From Corynebacterium sp. SCR221107 (GTDB lineage Bacteria > Actinomycetota > Actinomycetes > Mycobacteriales > Mycobacteriaceae), in the NCBI RefSeq assembly GCF_027886475.1, contig NZ_CP115670.1:1798001-1862000 (forward strand): 64,000 bases of DNA, given 5' to 3'. The position numbers were made by a program, and so were the translations under genes. The notes under the pieces are model-generated. The model was not told the DNA's origin. It saw only the letters and a program-made list of their open reading frames with translations, and made no database searches. Positions 55,970 to 64,000 of this stretch are shown here, one piece after another. Each line of letters opens with the position of its first letter. Positions within the stretch are counted from its first letter, which is position 1.

Positions 55970-57256
55970 TTAGAATTTGACGTTCTTCCCCTCGCCCACA
56001 GTGACATACAGCCACTTCAGAACGGGGTAGAAAACGATGATCCCAACAGAACCCCAGGCAATGCCCTCAAGCTCAACCGAGCCAATGCTCAAAGTGAGGT
56101 TGCCGATGCCAGCCACCAACGCCACCGCGGCGGCGGTGAGATTGACGGGGTTATTGAAATTGACCTTGTTGTCCTGCCAGATGCGTACACCCAACATGCC
56201 GATGAGACCGTAGAGCACCAATGCCGCCCCACCGAGGACGCCAGTGGGGATGGTGAAAATCAGGGCACCAAACTTAGGGATGAAGGCCAACAAGACGGCG
56301 GTGGCCGCGGCAACCCAATAGGCGGCGGTGGAATACACGCGGGTTGCCGCCATCACACCAATGTTTTCGGCGTACGTGGTGGTGCCGGAGCCGCCAAAGC
56401 CACCAGCCAAGGTGGTACCGATGCCGTCGGCGATAAGTGCGGTACCCGCGAGGTCATCAAGATCCTCCCCCGTCATTTCGCTGACCGCCTTCACGTGGCC
56501 GACGTTTTCCGCAATGAGCACAATCACAACGGGCAGGGTGACAAGAATTGCTGAGGCCGTGAATTCGGGAGTGTGGAACTGCGGTAACCCAATCCACTTT
56601 GCCTGAGCAATGGTCTCGGCTGCACCCTCGCTAAGGTTGCCGGTGACGGCAGCGAAAACCCAGCCGATGATGACACCAATGAGAATTCCCAAGCGGGCGA
56701 GCATGCCACGACCGGCCACAGTAAATACCAATATTGAGAATAGGGTGACGGCAGCGACGAGCGGCTGTGATTGAAAGTTAGTAACCGCACTGGGAGCCAG
56801 GTTGAGGCCAATCAACGCCACGATCGCACCGGTGACGGCCGGAGGCATCACCATGTCGAGAACCCTCTTGCCTGCGGCCTTGACTACGAAGCCGACGGCA
56901 ATGAGCGTGAGACCGGCAGCAAAGACGCCACCCAACTGCACCCCAATGCCTTCGCCTTGGGAAGCCATGAGCGGGGCGATGAAGCCGAATGAGCTACCCA
57001 AATAGGAGGGCAAACGGTTGCGGGTAAGCAGCAGGAAGATCATGGTGCCTAGGCCGGAAAACAGCAAGGTCGTGTTGACCGGGAAGCCCGTGATCGTTGG
57101 AACCAGCAAGGTCGCGCCGAACATGGCGATAACGTGCTGCATGCCGATTCCGATCGTGCGCGACCAGCTCAGTCGCTCTCTTGGGGCGACCACCGCGCCC
57201 GGTGAAATGGTCTTTCCATCGCCGTGTAGGGTCCAGCCCCAGGTTGAATTGCTCAC
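55970..57256 (-). CDS. uraA: Uracil permease (NCS2 family)
   Basis: A 428-residue NCS2 nucleobase transporter with about 14 membrane segments. Family features are GMQHVIAMFGATLLVPTITGFP in the first helix, YLGSSFGFIAPLMA, and the carrier signature LIAENVGHVKAVSEMTGEDLDDLAGTALIADGIGTTLAGGFGGSGTTTYAENIG (substrate-site Glu in LIAENVGH; QHV-type N-terminus). The C-terminus has IGNLTLSIG. GTG 57256 is decided by a GATAAT hexamer 8 nt upstream. Probably proton-coupled uracil uptake. Confidence 0.93.
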   Translation of the reverse strand: MSNSTWGWTLHGDGKTISPGAVVAPRERLSWSRTIGIGMQHVIAMFGATLLVPTITGFPVNTTLLFSGLGTMIFLLLTRNRLPSYLGSSFGFIAPLMASQGEGIGVQLGGVFAAGLTLIAVGFVVKAAGKRVLDMVMPPAVTGAIVALIGLNLAPSAVTNFQSQPLVAAVTLFSILVFTVAGRGMLARLGILIGVIIGWVFAAVTGNLSEGAAETIAQAKWIGLPQFHTPEFTASAILVTLPVVIVLIAENVGHVKAVSEMTGEDLDDLAGTALIADGIGTTLAGGFGGSGTTTYAENIGVMAATRVYSTAAYWVAAATAVLLAFIPKFGALIFTIPTGVLGGAALVLYGLIGMLGVRIWQDNKVNFNNPVNLTAAAVALVAGIGNLTLSIGSVELEGIAWGSVGIIVFYPVLKWLYVTVGEGKNVKF

Positions 57257-57264
57257 GAAACTGC

Positions 57265-57270
57265 ATTATC
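57265..57270 (-). promoter_or_regulatory. Leaderless -10 element (GATAAT) for uraA
   Basis: On the minus strand GATAAT ends 8 nt before GTG 57256. Confidence 0.5.
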
Positions 57271-57527
57271 GCAGCTCACAACGATCATGCACAACTTGAA
57301 GGTGAGGATCTAGCACGTTCTGCCCAGTTTTGCTGGCGTTTTCGGAAATTCACGTGAAAACTACAACAAGTCTGGACCCCATTGAGAGCCTATAGATCGA
57401 CCGTTTTTCGACAGGTCTCCACGCCGAAACGAGCGGGCGCAACGTCGAGGCAGCAATGGCAACTCTTTTCGCCATCGCGGCCGATCGACAAACGTAGGGG
57501 ACGGCCAATCCTGCCGTCCCCTTTGGT

Positions 57528-59111
57528 CTAGGCCTCGTCCGAATCTTGCGCCGAGACGACAAATTCTTGCAATTCGGCCGCAAGTGAAGCCGGCAGGCGT
57601 ACATCGATAAGCGTGCCCGATTCGGTGTAGGACTCATTGAGCACCGTGCCGTATTGATGCAAGCGGGAGACAATATCGCCTCGGGTAAACGGAATCAATA
57701 GGCTCACGTGCGCATCGAGGGTATTGAGGAATAGCTCGACCCGGGCCTCAAGTTCGGGGATACCTTCACCGGTGTGCGCGGACACAAAAACCACGTCATC
57801 GAGGACGTGACGCAGCTCCGCCAAAACCAAGGGATCGGCGGCATCAATCTTATTGACAACCACGATTTCCGGCGGGGCGGGCACATCTAGCTCACGCACA
57901 ATGTCACCGATGACGCCGTTCACGGCCTCAATCTGCTTGAGTGGGAAAGGATCCGATCCGTCAACCACGTGCAGTACTAAATCCGCTTCGACAACCTCCT
58001 CCAGCGTCGAGCGGAAGGCCTCGACCAGCTGCGTGGGCAGGTGACGCACGAAGCCAACGGTGTCGGTGAAGACTACAGCACGCCCGTCGGCAAGCTCGGC
58101 GCGCCTCGTGGTGGGATCCAACGTCGCAAACAACGCGTCTTCGACAAGCACACCTGCGCCCGTCATCGCGTTAATGAGAGAGGACTTGCCAGCGTTCGTG
58201 TATCCGGCTATGGCGATCTGGGGGATGGTCGATTCCCGTCGCTGAGCGCGCTTGACGTCACGCGCGGTCTTCATACCTGCGATCTCACGGCGCAACTTCG
58301 CCATGTCCGAACGCAGCCGACGGCGATCCGCTTCGATCTTGGTTTCACCTGGGCCACGCAGACCCACACCACCGTTCGACCCGGCGCGACCGCCCGCCTG
58401 ACGCGACAAGGCCCCACCCCAGCCACGAACGCGGGTGATGAGGTATTCCATCTGGGCCAGCGAGACCTGGGCCTTGCCTTCCTTCGACTTCGCGTGCTGG
58501 GCAAAGATATCGAGGATGAGCATGGTGCGGTCGATCACCTTGACGTCCAAGGCCTTTTCCAGCGCAATCATCTGGCCGGGTGAGAGTTCACCATCGCAGA
58601 CCACGGTGTCCACTCCGGTGGACAAGACGATGTCTTTGAGTTCAGAGACCTTGCCGGAGCCGATGTAAGTTCCCGGATCTGGCTTGTCGCGCTTTTGATA
58701 AAGCATCTCTACCACCTCGGAGCCTGCCGTTTCAGCCAGGGCGGCAAGCTCTTGCATGTTGGCTTCGATCTCCGCGGTAGTACCGTGAGTCCACACCCCT
58801 ACCAAGATCACTCGCTCGAGGCGGAGCTTGCGGTACTCGACGTCGAATCCGTCATCCTGGTCGGTTGCGTGGATTTCGCTGCCTCGCGTGAGCCTGCGCA
58901 GGCTCGATCGCGCCTCCAGGTCGAGCTCGCCGGTTGTTGGGGTGTGGGCGCTGGCGGATTCTAGCCCGCCAAGGTCCGTCCCTGTTGGAGCAGGAACGGT
59001 GTCAATGTGATCCTTAAATGCTTCGGCGAGGAGATCATCGGTATGTGTTGAGGTGAAGGTGTGATCCACGTGTGTTTTGATCTTTTCTTTCTTTTCTTCG
59101 CTCGCGGCCAA
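57528..59111 (-). CDS. hflX: GTPase HflX
   Basis: A 527-residue ribosome-associated GTPase that splits stalled or heat-damaged ribosomes. The N-terminal HflX domain has VILVGVWTHGTTAEIEANMQELAALAETAG and DPGTYIGSGKVSELKD. A coiled-coil linker (GPGETKIEADRRRLRSDMAKLRREI) precedes the G domain with G1 IAGYTNAGKSSLIN, G2 FATLDPTTRR, G3 FTDTVGFVRHLP and G4 VVNKIDAAD. About 80 extra, acidic residues precede the domain. The TTG at 59111 has no obvious ribosome-binding site, and an internal GTG is possible, so the start is uncertain. Confidence 0.92.
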   Translation of the reverse strand: MAASEEKKEKIKTHVDHTFTSTHTDDLLAEAFKDHIDTVPAPTGTDLGGLESASAHTPTTGELDLEARSSLRRLTRGSEIHATDQDDGFDVEYRKLRLERVILVGVWTHGTTAEIEANMQELAALAETAGSEVVEMLYQKRDKPDPGTYIGSGKVSELKDIVLSTGVDTVVCDGELSPGQMIALEKALDVKVIDRTMLILDIFAQHAKSKEGKAQVSLAQMEYLITRVRGWGGALSRQAGGRAGSNGGVGLRGPGETKIEADRRRLRSDMAKLRREIAGMKTARDVKRAQRRESTIPQIAIAGYTNAGKSSLINAMTGAGVLVEDALFATLDPTTRRAELADGRAVVFTDTVGFVRHLPTQLVEAFRSTLEEVVEADLVLHVVDGSDPFPLKQIEAVNGVIGDIVRELDVPAPPEIVVVNKIDAADPLVLAELRHVLDDVVFVSAHTGEGIPELEARVELFLNTLDAHVSLLIPFTRGDIVSRLHQYGTVLNESYTESGTLIDVRLPASLAAELQEFVVSAQDSDEA

Positions 59112-59721
59112 TGGGTGTCACTATCACGTCCACTGGACGCCTCGGGGGTTAGTCGGCGACGAGGCGCCGAGGTTACGGTTTCTCATTCATTCTTGCATGA
59201 ATTTTCGGGCGGCGTTTCCTCGAGCGTTGGGACATCCCAGGGTTGGCCAACGGCCAGACACAGGAGCGATGGTTCGTTGGCTCCCGTGCTGCGACAGTGC
59301 TGATAATAGCTAGCCTGGTGCGGCTGGGTGTCGGTGACTACTCGTTCGTTTCTAGTTCAACGTTTCCGGGCGCATTTGATTCCACAGTGTCATTTGCCAA
59401 TCGCCCGATTCACGCTTTCATGTGCCTTTTTGCTTTCCGACGACCACAGTGGGCAGCCTGAAGGGCTTGGACCTTGGAGATATTTGTCGCGTATTCTTCC
59501 CTCCCCTTGCAGCCACCTCTACGTGAGAGACCGACTTGTTAAGCCAGCTTGTATCGCGAGCTGTTGGCTGTGCGTACCTCCTTTTGAGGGCACGGCCAAG
59601 GAAGCAACCTAGGACATAACTGTGAACCAAGCACCACTTGCGATTGCACTATCAAGGAATACCCTACTGGGGTAGGTTTCAATGCGGTTTTTTCGAAGAT
59701 GTGCGCGTAGTATCAACGCAC
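59112..59721. other. 610-bp divergent spacer between hflX and the Cys/Gly-tailed protein gene
   Basis: Contains a copy of the GCTTTCCGACG repeat near 59430 and the promoter at 59708. Nothing else is recognised. Confidence 0.5.
59708..59713 (+). promoter_or_regulatory. Leaderless -10 element (TAGTAT) for the gene at 59722
   Basis: TAGTAT ends 8 nt before ATG 59722; no Shine-Dalgarno. Confidence 0.6.
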
Positions 59722-60468
59722 ATGAGTAACGATCTCCACAGCCTTGGCATGAAATTCGACAAGTGGCAAGACGCAGTCGAAGCGGCGATTTCGACCAATA
59801 AGCTCTCCGTCATCGGCGAAGTCCGTGGCGGCCAGCTCATCCAGTACGCCGATTCTTCCGGCGCGCAGATTAACATCCTCGCGGTCGAACCATTTGCCAC
59901 CTTCGCAGGCTTTGATTCTGTTGCACAGTCTTTCGCCCACGTGCAAATGCTCAACGATGTGGTGGCGATTTGCGAGATCGTCGATTACAACGGCAATCCG
60001 ATCACCACTGTTACCTGCAACCTCGCCCAGGGACCGCTCTTGGTCGACGAGCCGGAGCAGCGGTGGCAGCAGATTGGCCTGACGGTTTTGGCTAACTCCG
60101 TGCAGCACTTCCCAAGCGAGGAAGAGTACCTCTCAGCCAATGGTGCAGACTCCCTAGGTGTTGCCACTTCGGCGGGTGCACAGTCCCTCGGCGATGGCTC
60201 TAAGGCACCCACTGCAGCAATTGACGTTGCCGCACGCGTTCTGGAAGCCGAGTATCGCACCAACGGTCTGACCGGCGATCGCTACATCCACGCCACTGTT
60301 GACGGAGACTTCGCCTTTGATGTCTGCCTACCTGACAGCATTGCTCTTCCGGAAAAGGGCTCTGTGTTGAAGGTCGATGGAGTCATGGCAGGCTCCCTCA
60401 TTGCCCCCACCGGCTGCGGCGGTGCCGGTGGCTGCGGTTGTGGATCCGGCGGTTGCGGCGGGCATTAA
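59722..60468 (+). CDS. Conserved protein of unknown function with Cys/Gly-rich C-terminus
   Basis: A 248-residue soluble protein I do not recognise by function. It has an N-terminal amphipathic helix (HSLGMKFDKWQDAVEAAI), then a beta-rich body with IGEVRGGQLIQYADSSGAQINILAVEPFATFAGFDSVAQ, VVAICEIVDYNGNPITTVTCNLAQGP and EAEYRTNGLTGDRYIHATVDGDFAFDVCLPD. The last 18 residues are Gly/Cys-rich (ending CGCGSGGCGGH), a tail that could bind metal. No signal peptide. The leaderless start fixes ATG 59722. It is divergent from hflX and followed by a terminator. Function unknown. Confidence 0.8.
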   Translation: MSNDLHSLGMKFDKWQDAVEAAISTNKLSVIGEVRGGQLIQYADSSGAQINILAVEPFATFAGFDSVAQSFAHVQMLNDVVAICEIVDYNGNPITTVTCNLAQGPLLVDEPEQRWQQIGLTVLANSVQHFPSEEEYLSANGADSLGVATSAGAQSLGDGSKAPTAAIDVAARVLEAEYRTNGLTGDRYIHATVDGDFAFDVCLPDSIALPEKGSVLKVDGVMAGSLIAPTGCGGAGGCGCGSGGCGGH

Positions 60469-60854
60469 TTCTTCGCGCAACTAATAGTTTTGGGGTCTGA
60501 GCTAGGTTTTCTCTTAGCTCGGACCCTTTTTTATTTCAATAAACATACCTTTGACATTTACGCAAATTGAGATTTCTCATTGTCAATTTTCATAAACATC
60601 ATTGTTCCAACCCTTGACATGGGACCCCTTTCCATTAAGTATGGAACGTGGTAGTGATCTCCGACACAATCGGTGGACTGCCTTGTGTGACTCCCCCTTT
60701 CCACCCTGCTCATCGGCGCACCTTTTTCGAAAGCGACCTTTGCCGAACGCCCGATATGCCACCGCATCATGGGCCGGGTGCGCCTTGGCAGCAGCGGTTC
60801 CATAGAGCAAAAAGAGTGAACCGGAAAGGGCGGGCTGCGTTCCCCTTATTTCAT
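60469..60854. other. 386-bp spacer before the AbiEi-like gene
   Basis: Contains the terminator above; the rest holds no recognised element apart from frame upstream of the chosen start. Confidence 0.45.
60493..60533 (+). terminator. Terminator after the Cys/Gly-tailed protein gene
   Basis: GGGTCTGAGCTA pairs with TAGCTCGGACCC (G-T pair), 10-nt loop, then TTTTTT. Confidence 0.9.
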
Positions 60855-62210
60855 ATGCACGAAGGAAAGGCGAAAGAGGTGTATTCGTCTCTGATCTCGA
60901 ATGACCATGGCGTCATTCACGTCCGCAATCACCACCACCTCGCAAATATCTCTCAGACGTTCCTTGACGCCTGTGCTGACGGCACTCTCATCAAGCTTTC
61001 CAGAGGTGGCTATACCTGGCGCGTGGATTATGAACAAAGTTCAGCCTGGGACCGGCATCGTTTCCGAATAGCGGCCACCGCTGCGGACTATAGTTCAGCC
61101 GTGGTGGTCGGCAATTCTGCAGGTATATGGCACCAGCTGTGGATCCATGATCCTTGTCCACAAGTCGTCGAAATTCACCGATTCAGCGCTCGTATTCGCA
61201 CGCTGACGACCCTCAGGCTGGCCGATTCTCTGAGGAATCTCCACACCCCTGTCGGCGACCACGAAAAGACCATCGTCGACGGGGTCGCGGTGACGACAGT
61301 CGAGCGAACAATCCTCGATATCTGCCGAATTCACGGCCTAGCCCCAGCTTTCATCAGCCTATGCCACGCCCTGCGCCGAAAGATCACCACCAAGGAAAAG
61401 ATGCGCGAGGCCTTCCACGCATGCACTTGGAACGACCATATCCCGCGCTTTTCCCAACTCATTGACCACGCCACCGGCCTCCATCGATTTCCCACCAGTG
61501 CCTACCTACACGCGCTTATCGTCGCTGAAGGATGCCTCACCGTCACCGGAATCGGCGAAGACGTCCTCCAAGTCAAGGAGCTGCGGCACCCCATCGCGCT
61601 TCGGGGCTCCGAATGCCGCGCCTACCAGGTATTCCTTGAATCACGAAGTTCCCGTTTAGAACTCCTAGACGCCACCCATCTCGATCCCGAGCATGGACTT
61701 ATGGAATGGGACGAAAAAGAAAAATCCTCTCCAGCCGAGCAGGACTGCCGTGGCGATGGGCAATGCTTGGATTCCATCAATACCTCGCCACTTGACCGAA
61801 TGCTCGCACAAAAATCAAAACTTGCCATCTCCATGGAGTTGGGAATCTCCCGCTCTCGCGTGGAAAGCGGAGACTTCGGCCTTCATGCACCACGGTGTCC
61901 CTTTGAATGCTGCGCCGATGACCTGATAGCGAATGCGCCTACTCCACCTGATACCACGGCGACGGATTGCAAGGAAACCTCATCTGCACAGGCCGCAACC
62001 CCCGAGTTCATCGAACTCGAGGATCTGGGCAATCGTTTCGAAGAATTGGACGAGTCCCTGTTTATCCACTGCTCTGCAGAAGACGTGTACAACAGGACAG
62101 CGCATCGACTCCTGTGTGCCCTGGCGGGGGTGGCGGAAAACCCAGAGCCAGTACACCTCACCACCAATGAATTTGGGCAGGTACTCGCCGAGCGTATTCA
62201 GCGATTCTAG
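60855..62210 (+). CDS. AbiEi-antitoxin-like / DUF559-type N-domain protein
   Basis: About 451 residues. The N-terminus resembles the small winged-helix domain of AbiEi-type (type IV) antitoxins and DUF559 proteins: [39 protein letters not shown], then [14 protein letters not shown] and [38 protein letters not shown]. The C-terminal half has no recognisable catalytic motif and is Ser/Glu/Asp-rich with several cysteines. ATG 60855 is chosen on the domain start; the frame is open to 60648, and GTG 60816 is an alternative. No cognate toxin lies beside it. Its stop codon overlaps that of dapF. Such proteins are usually variable between strains. Confidence 0.6.
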   Translation: MHEGKAKEVYSSLISNDHGVIHVRNHHHLANISQTFLDACADGTLIKLSRGGYTWRVDYEQSSAWDRHRFRIAATAADYSSAVVVGNSAGIWHQLWIHDPCPQVVEIHRFSARIRTLTTLRLADSLRNLHTPVGDHEKTIVDGVAVTTVERTILDICRIHGLAPAFISLCHALRRKITTKEKMREAFHACTWNDHIPRFSQLIDHATGLHRFPTSAYLHALIVAEGCLTVTGIGEDVLQVKELRHPIALRGSECRAYQVFLESRSSRLELLDATHLDPEHGLMEWDEKEKSSPAEQDCRGDGQCLDSINTSPLDRMLAQKSKLAISMELGISRSRVESGDFGLHAPRCPFECCADDLIANAPTPPDTTATDCKETSSAQAATPEFIELEDLGNRFEELDESLFIHCSAEDVYNRTAHRLLCALAGVAENPEPVHLTTNEFGQVLAERIQRF

Positions 62211-63100
62211 ATGGTTACTGTGCCTTCGGCCACAATCACCGAGGGTCCCGTCAACGTGGACTGGTCTCCATCGATGGTGACCTCCACGGTGCCCCCGGGG
62301 ATGTGCACGGTCACCGTACCGTCGACCTGTCCGGCGTCGGCAAGCGCTGCCCGTGCTGCGGCGACGGTGCCGGTACCACAACTACGGGTTTCGCCTACTC
62401 CACGTTCGTAGACACGCATAGTGACCACGCCGTCGCTGAGTTCGGTGACAATTTCTACATTCACCCCTTCGGGGAAGAAATCTTTGTCAAAGACCGGTGC
62501 GACGAGGTTTAGCTCAGCCACGTCATTGGCGCCCCAGCCCGGCACCACACAGGCAAGGTGTGGATTTCCCATATCAACGCCCAAACCGGCGAACTTTGCC
62601 TCGCCAATGAAACAGGAAGAAACACCCGTGACCTTCGCCTCTCCCATTTCCACGGACACAGTGGCGCGGGTTGCAGAAGAATCCGTCACCTTGACCTTCT
62701 TGGCTCCGGCGCGGGTACCTACCAGGAACTCGTTTCTGTCAACCAGCCCACGCGAGTACACCCAGTGGGCGAACACCCGCGTACCATTGCCGCACATCTC
62801 CGCTACAGAACCGTCGGCGTTGTAATAGTCCATGAACCAATCATCACGCGAAAGCGCTGGGTCTGGGTCGGTGATGAGCCCAGCATCCACCAACGCGCCG
62901 ACGGTTGAAACACGCAGCAATCCGTCGCCACCGATGCCTGCATGGCGATCGCACAGCGCAGCAATAAGCGCGAGATCTAAAGCGATGACGGCACTCTCAT
63001 CGGGAATGATAACGAAGTCATTTTCCGTGCCGTGCCCTTTGGCAAAAGAAAGTCTCCGTACTTGCTTTTCGTCATGAGCATTGTGCTGTTGGTTCGTCAT
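62207..63100 (-). CDS. dapF: Diaminopimelate epimerase
   Basis: A 297-residue enzyme converting LL- to meso-diaminopimelate for peptidoglycan and lysine. It opens [16 protein letters not shown] and has both active-site cysteines: [17 protein letters not shown] and [17 protein letters not shown] 63100 precedes about 15 extra residues; a TGTGTGGA sits just upstream. Its TAG stop (62207-62209) overlaps the stop of the convergent gene on a CTAG palindrome. It lies just after miaA in the same direction (about 85 bp). Confidence 0.96.
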   Translation of the reverse strand: MTNQQHNAHDEKQVRRLSFAKGHGTENDFVIIPDESAVIALDLALIAALCDRHAGIGGDGLLRVSTVGALVDAGLITDPDPALSRDDWFMDYYNADGSVAEMCGNGTRVFAHWVYSRGLVDRNEFLVGTRAGAKKVKVTDSSATRATVSVEMGEAKVTGVSSCFIGEAKFAGLGVDMGNPHLACVVPGWGANDVAELNLVAPVFDKDFFPEGVNVEIVTELSDGVVTMRVYERGVGETRSCGTGTVAAARAALADAGQVDGTVTVHIPGGTVEVTIDGDQSTLTGPSVIVAEGTVTI

Positions 63101-63185
63101 TCCACACAGTCTAGTGAGTTCGACGTCGTGGGCAAGTAGCCGACCAATGAAAGCCTCATTGCAGACGAGGCAGAATTGAGCAACA

Positions 63186-64000
63186 CTAAGAAGCCTCCAC
63201 ACATTTCAAAGCCGCCGACAGTGTATCCCCGCCCGCGTTAAGCCACACCGTTCGGGGATCGCGCTTGAACCAGCTTCGTTGCCTGCGCACATATCGCCGG
63301 GTGCCTGTAATAGTGCGGTCGACGACCTCATCCCACGGCAAGTGTCCCTCTTGAGCCGCGAGAACCTGCGCGTAGCCGATGGCACGGCCAGCGGTCGAAT
63401 GGGCAACGAGGCCATCTTCCTCCCGCAAACGCTCAACCTCGGCAACAAATCCCTGGTCAAACATCTTGTTCGTGCGGGTCTCAATCCGCGGATTCAACCA
63501 CTCGGGAGTGGTTGCGAGGCCAAGGATGAGGGTATTCCAGCGAGGTGGCTGATCAATCGGCGGTTGACTGGCTTGGTATGGTTTCCCTGTGAGCTCGATT
63601 ACTTCCAGAGCTCGCACGGTGCGACGCGGATCTTGATCCTCAATGATCCGAGCCGCCTCAGGATCTTTCTGGGCCAAAAGGTCATGAAGCGCGCCGACCC
63701 CGATTTCTTCGAGCTTTGCCTCCCACCGTGCGCGGACCGATGGATCGGTGGGCGGAAACTGCCAATCATCAACGAGCGCTTGAACATAGAGCATCGAACC
63801 GCCCACGAGTATGGGTCTTTTGCCACGCGCGATGATCTGTTCAACATCGGCGATTGCATCCTGTTGATAGCGGGCAACCGATGCAGTCTCGGTTACTTCC
63901 CACACGTCCAACTGGTAATGCGGGATGCCTTCGCGTTCCTCCTCGGTGAGTTTTGCCGTGCCAATATCCATGCCTTTGTAGAGCTGCATCGAATCGACGT
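63186..64000 (-). CDS. miaA: tRNA dimethylallyltransferase, C-terminal part (cut by the window edge)
   Basis: MiaA attaches a dimethylallyl group to A37 of tRNAs reading UNN codons. The frame runs off the right edge; the visible 271 residues start at [18 protein letters not shown], i.e. the conserved D-S-Q loop after the missing P-loop. Other conserved parts are [60 protein letters not shown] and [17 protein letters not shown]. Followed by dapF in the same direction. Confidence 0.95.
   Translation of the reverse strand, partial: VDSMQLYKGMDIGTAKLTEEEREGIPHYQLDVWEVTETASVARYQQDAIADVEQIIARGKRPILVGGSMLYVQALVDDWQFPPTDPSVRARWEAKLEEIGVGALHDLLAQKDPEAARIIEDQDPRRTVRALEVIELTGKPYQASQPPIDQPPRWNTLILGLATTPEWLNPRIETRTNKMFDQGFVAEVERLREEDGLVAHSTAGRAIGYAQVLAAQEGHLPWDEVVDRTITGTRRYVRRQRSWFKRDPRTVWLNAGGDTLSAALKCVEAS

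Noticed and set aside
1..64000. CRISPR arrays, tRNA/rRNA genes, prophage
   Set aside because: No regularly spaced repeats, tRNA-like cloverleaf, rRNA sequence or phage structural gene was recognised.

Overview
The window is a piece of a Corynebacterium chromosome of the C. diphtheriae / C. glutamicum lineage. The main evidence is a 226-residue DtxR iron repressor with all the C. diphtheriae metal-site residues, and a gene order that, from memory, is the conserved corynebacterial core: aftC, msrB, chdC, DUF3000, rnd, dxs, trmA-like, DUF3159, DUF3710, dut, DUF3093, DUF4193, suhB, ppgK, sigA, (helicase, DUF3039, DUF3099), dtd, sigB, dtxR, galE, helY, ahpD/ahpC, oxyR, hrpA, nrdR, divS, lexA, sugR, ptsI, fruR-fruK-ptsF, ptsH, uraA, hflX, dapF, miaA. 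No tRNA, rRNA, CRISPR array or prophage was recognised. Layout. 1-3.3 kb is accessory: the N-terminal 700 residues of a large secreted surface protein, then a broken IS3-family element that ends against an orphan terminator. 3.5-17.1 kb carries cell-envelope arabinan synthesis (aftC), methionine sulfoxide repair, haem synthesis (chdC), RNA metabolism (rnd, trmA-like), isoprenoid synthesis (dxs), dUTP clearance (dut) and several conserved actinobacterial unknowns. 17.4-31.9 kb holds the housekeeping and stress sigma factors (sigA, sigB), the iron repressor dtxR, galE, polyphosphate glucokinase and small DUF genes. 32-45 kb holds DUF4192, PAC2, a Ski2-like helicase, the AhpC/AhpD peroxide system divergent from oxyR, and the giant helicase hrpA. 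45-47.4 kb is nrdR and the divergent SOS pair divS/lexA. 47.7-55.7 kb is the PTS sugar block: the repressors sugR and fruR, the general components ptsI and ptsH, and fruK/ptsF for fructose. 55.9-64 kb has the uracil permease, hflX, two poorly known genes, dapF and the end of miaA. How the genes work together. The PTS block forms one phosphorelay (EI and HPr to EIIABC-Fru) with its kinase and two DeoR-type repressors; identical short motifs occur in the sugR and ptsI/fruR promoter regions. ahpC/ahpD/oxyR, msrB, sigB (with a SigH-type promoter) and dtxR form a redox and iron stress theme. lexA/divS carry two SOS-box-like palindromes. The most striking regulatory pattern is that at least thirteen genes start 6-9 nt (usually exactly 8 nt) after a TANNNT -10 hexamer, which indicates widespread leaderless transcription and fixes many start codons. 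I found no clearly new multi-gene system. The best leads are the surface protein, an AbiEi-like orphan gene, a Cys/Gly-tailed unknown protein, a dispersed 11-base repeat with one inverted pair, a 13-C homopolymer and a possible ATC start codon.
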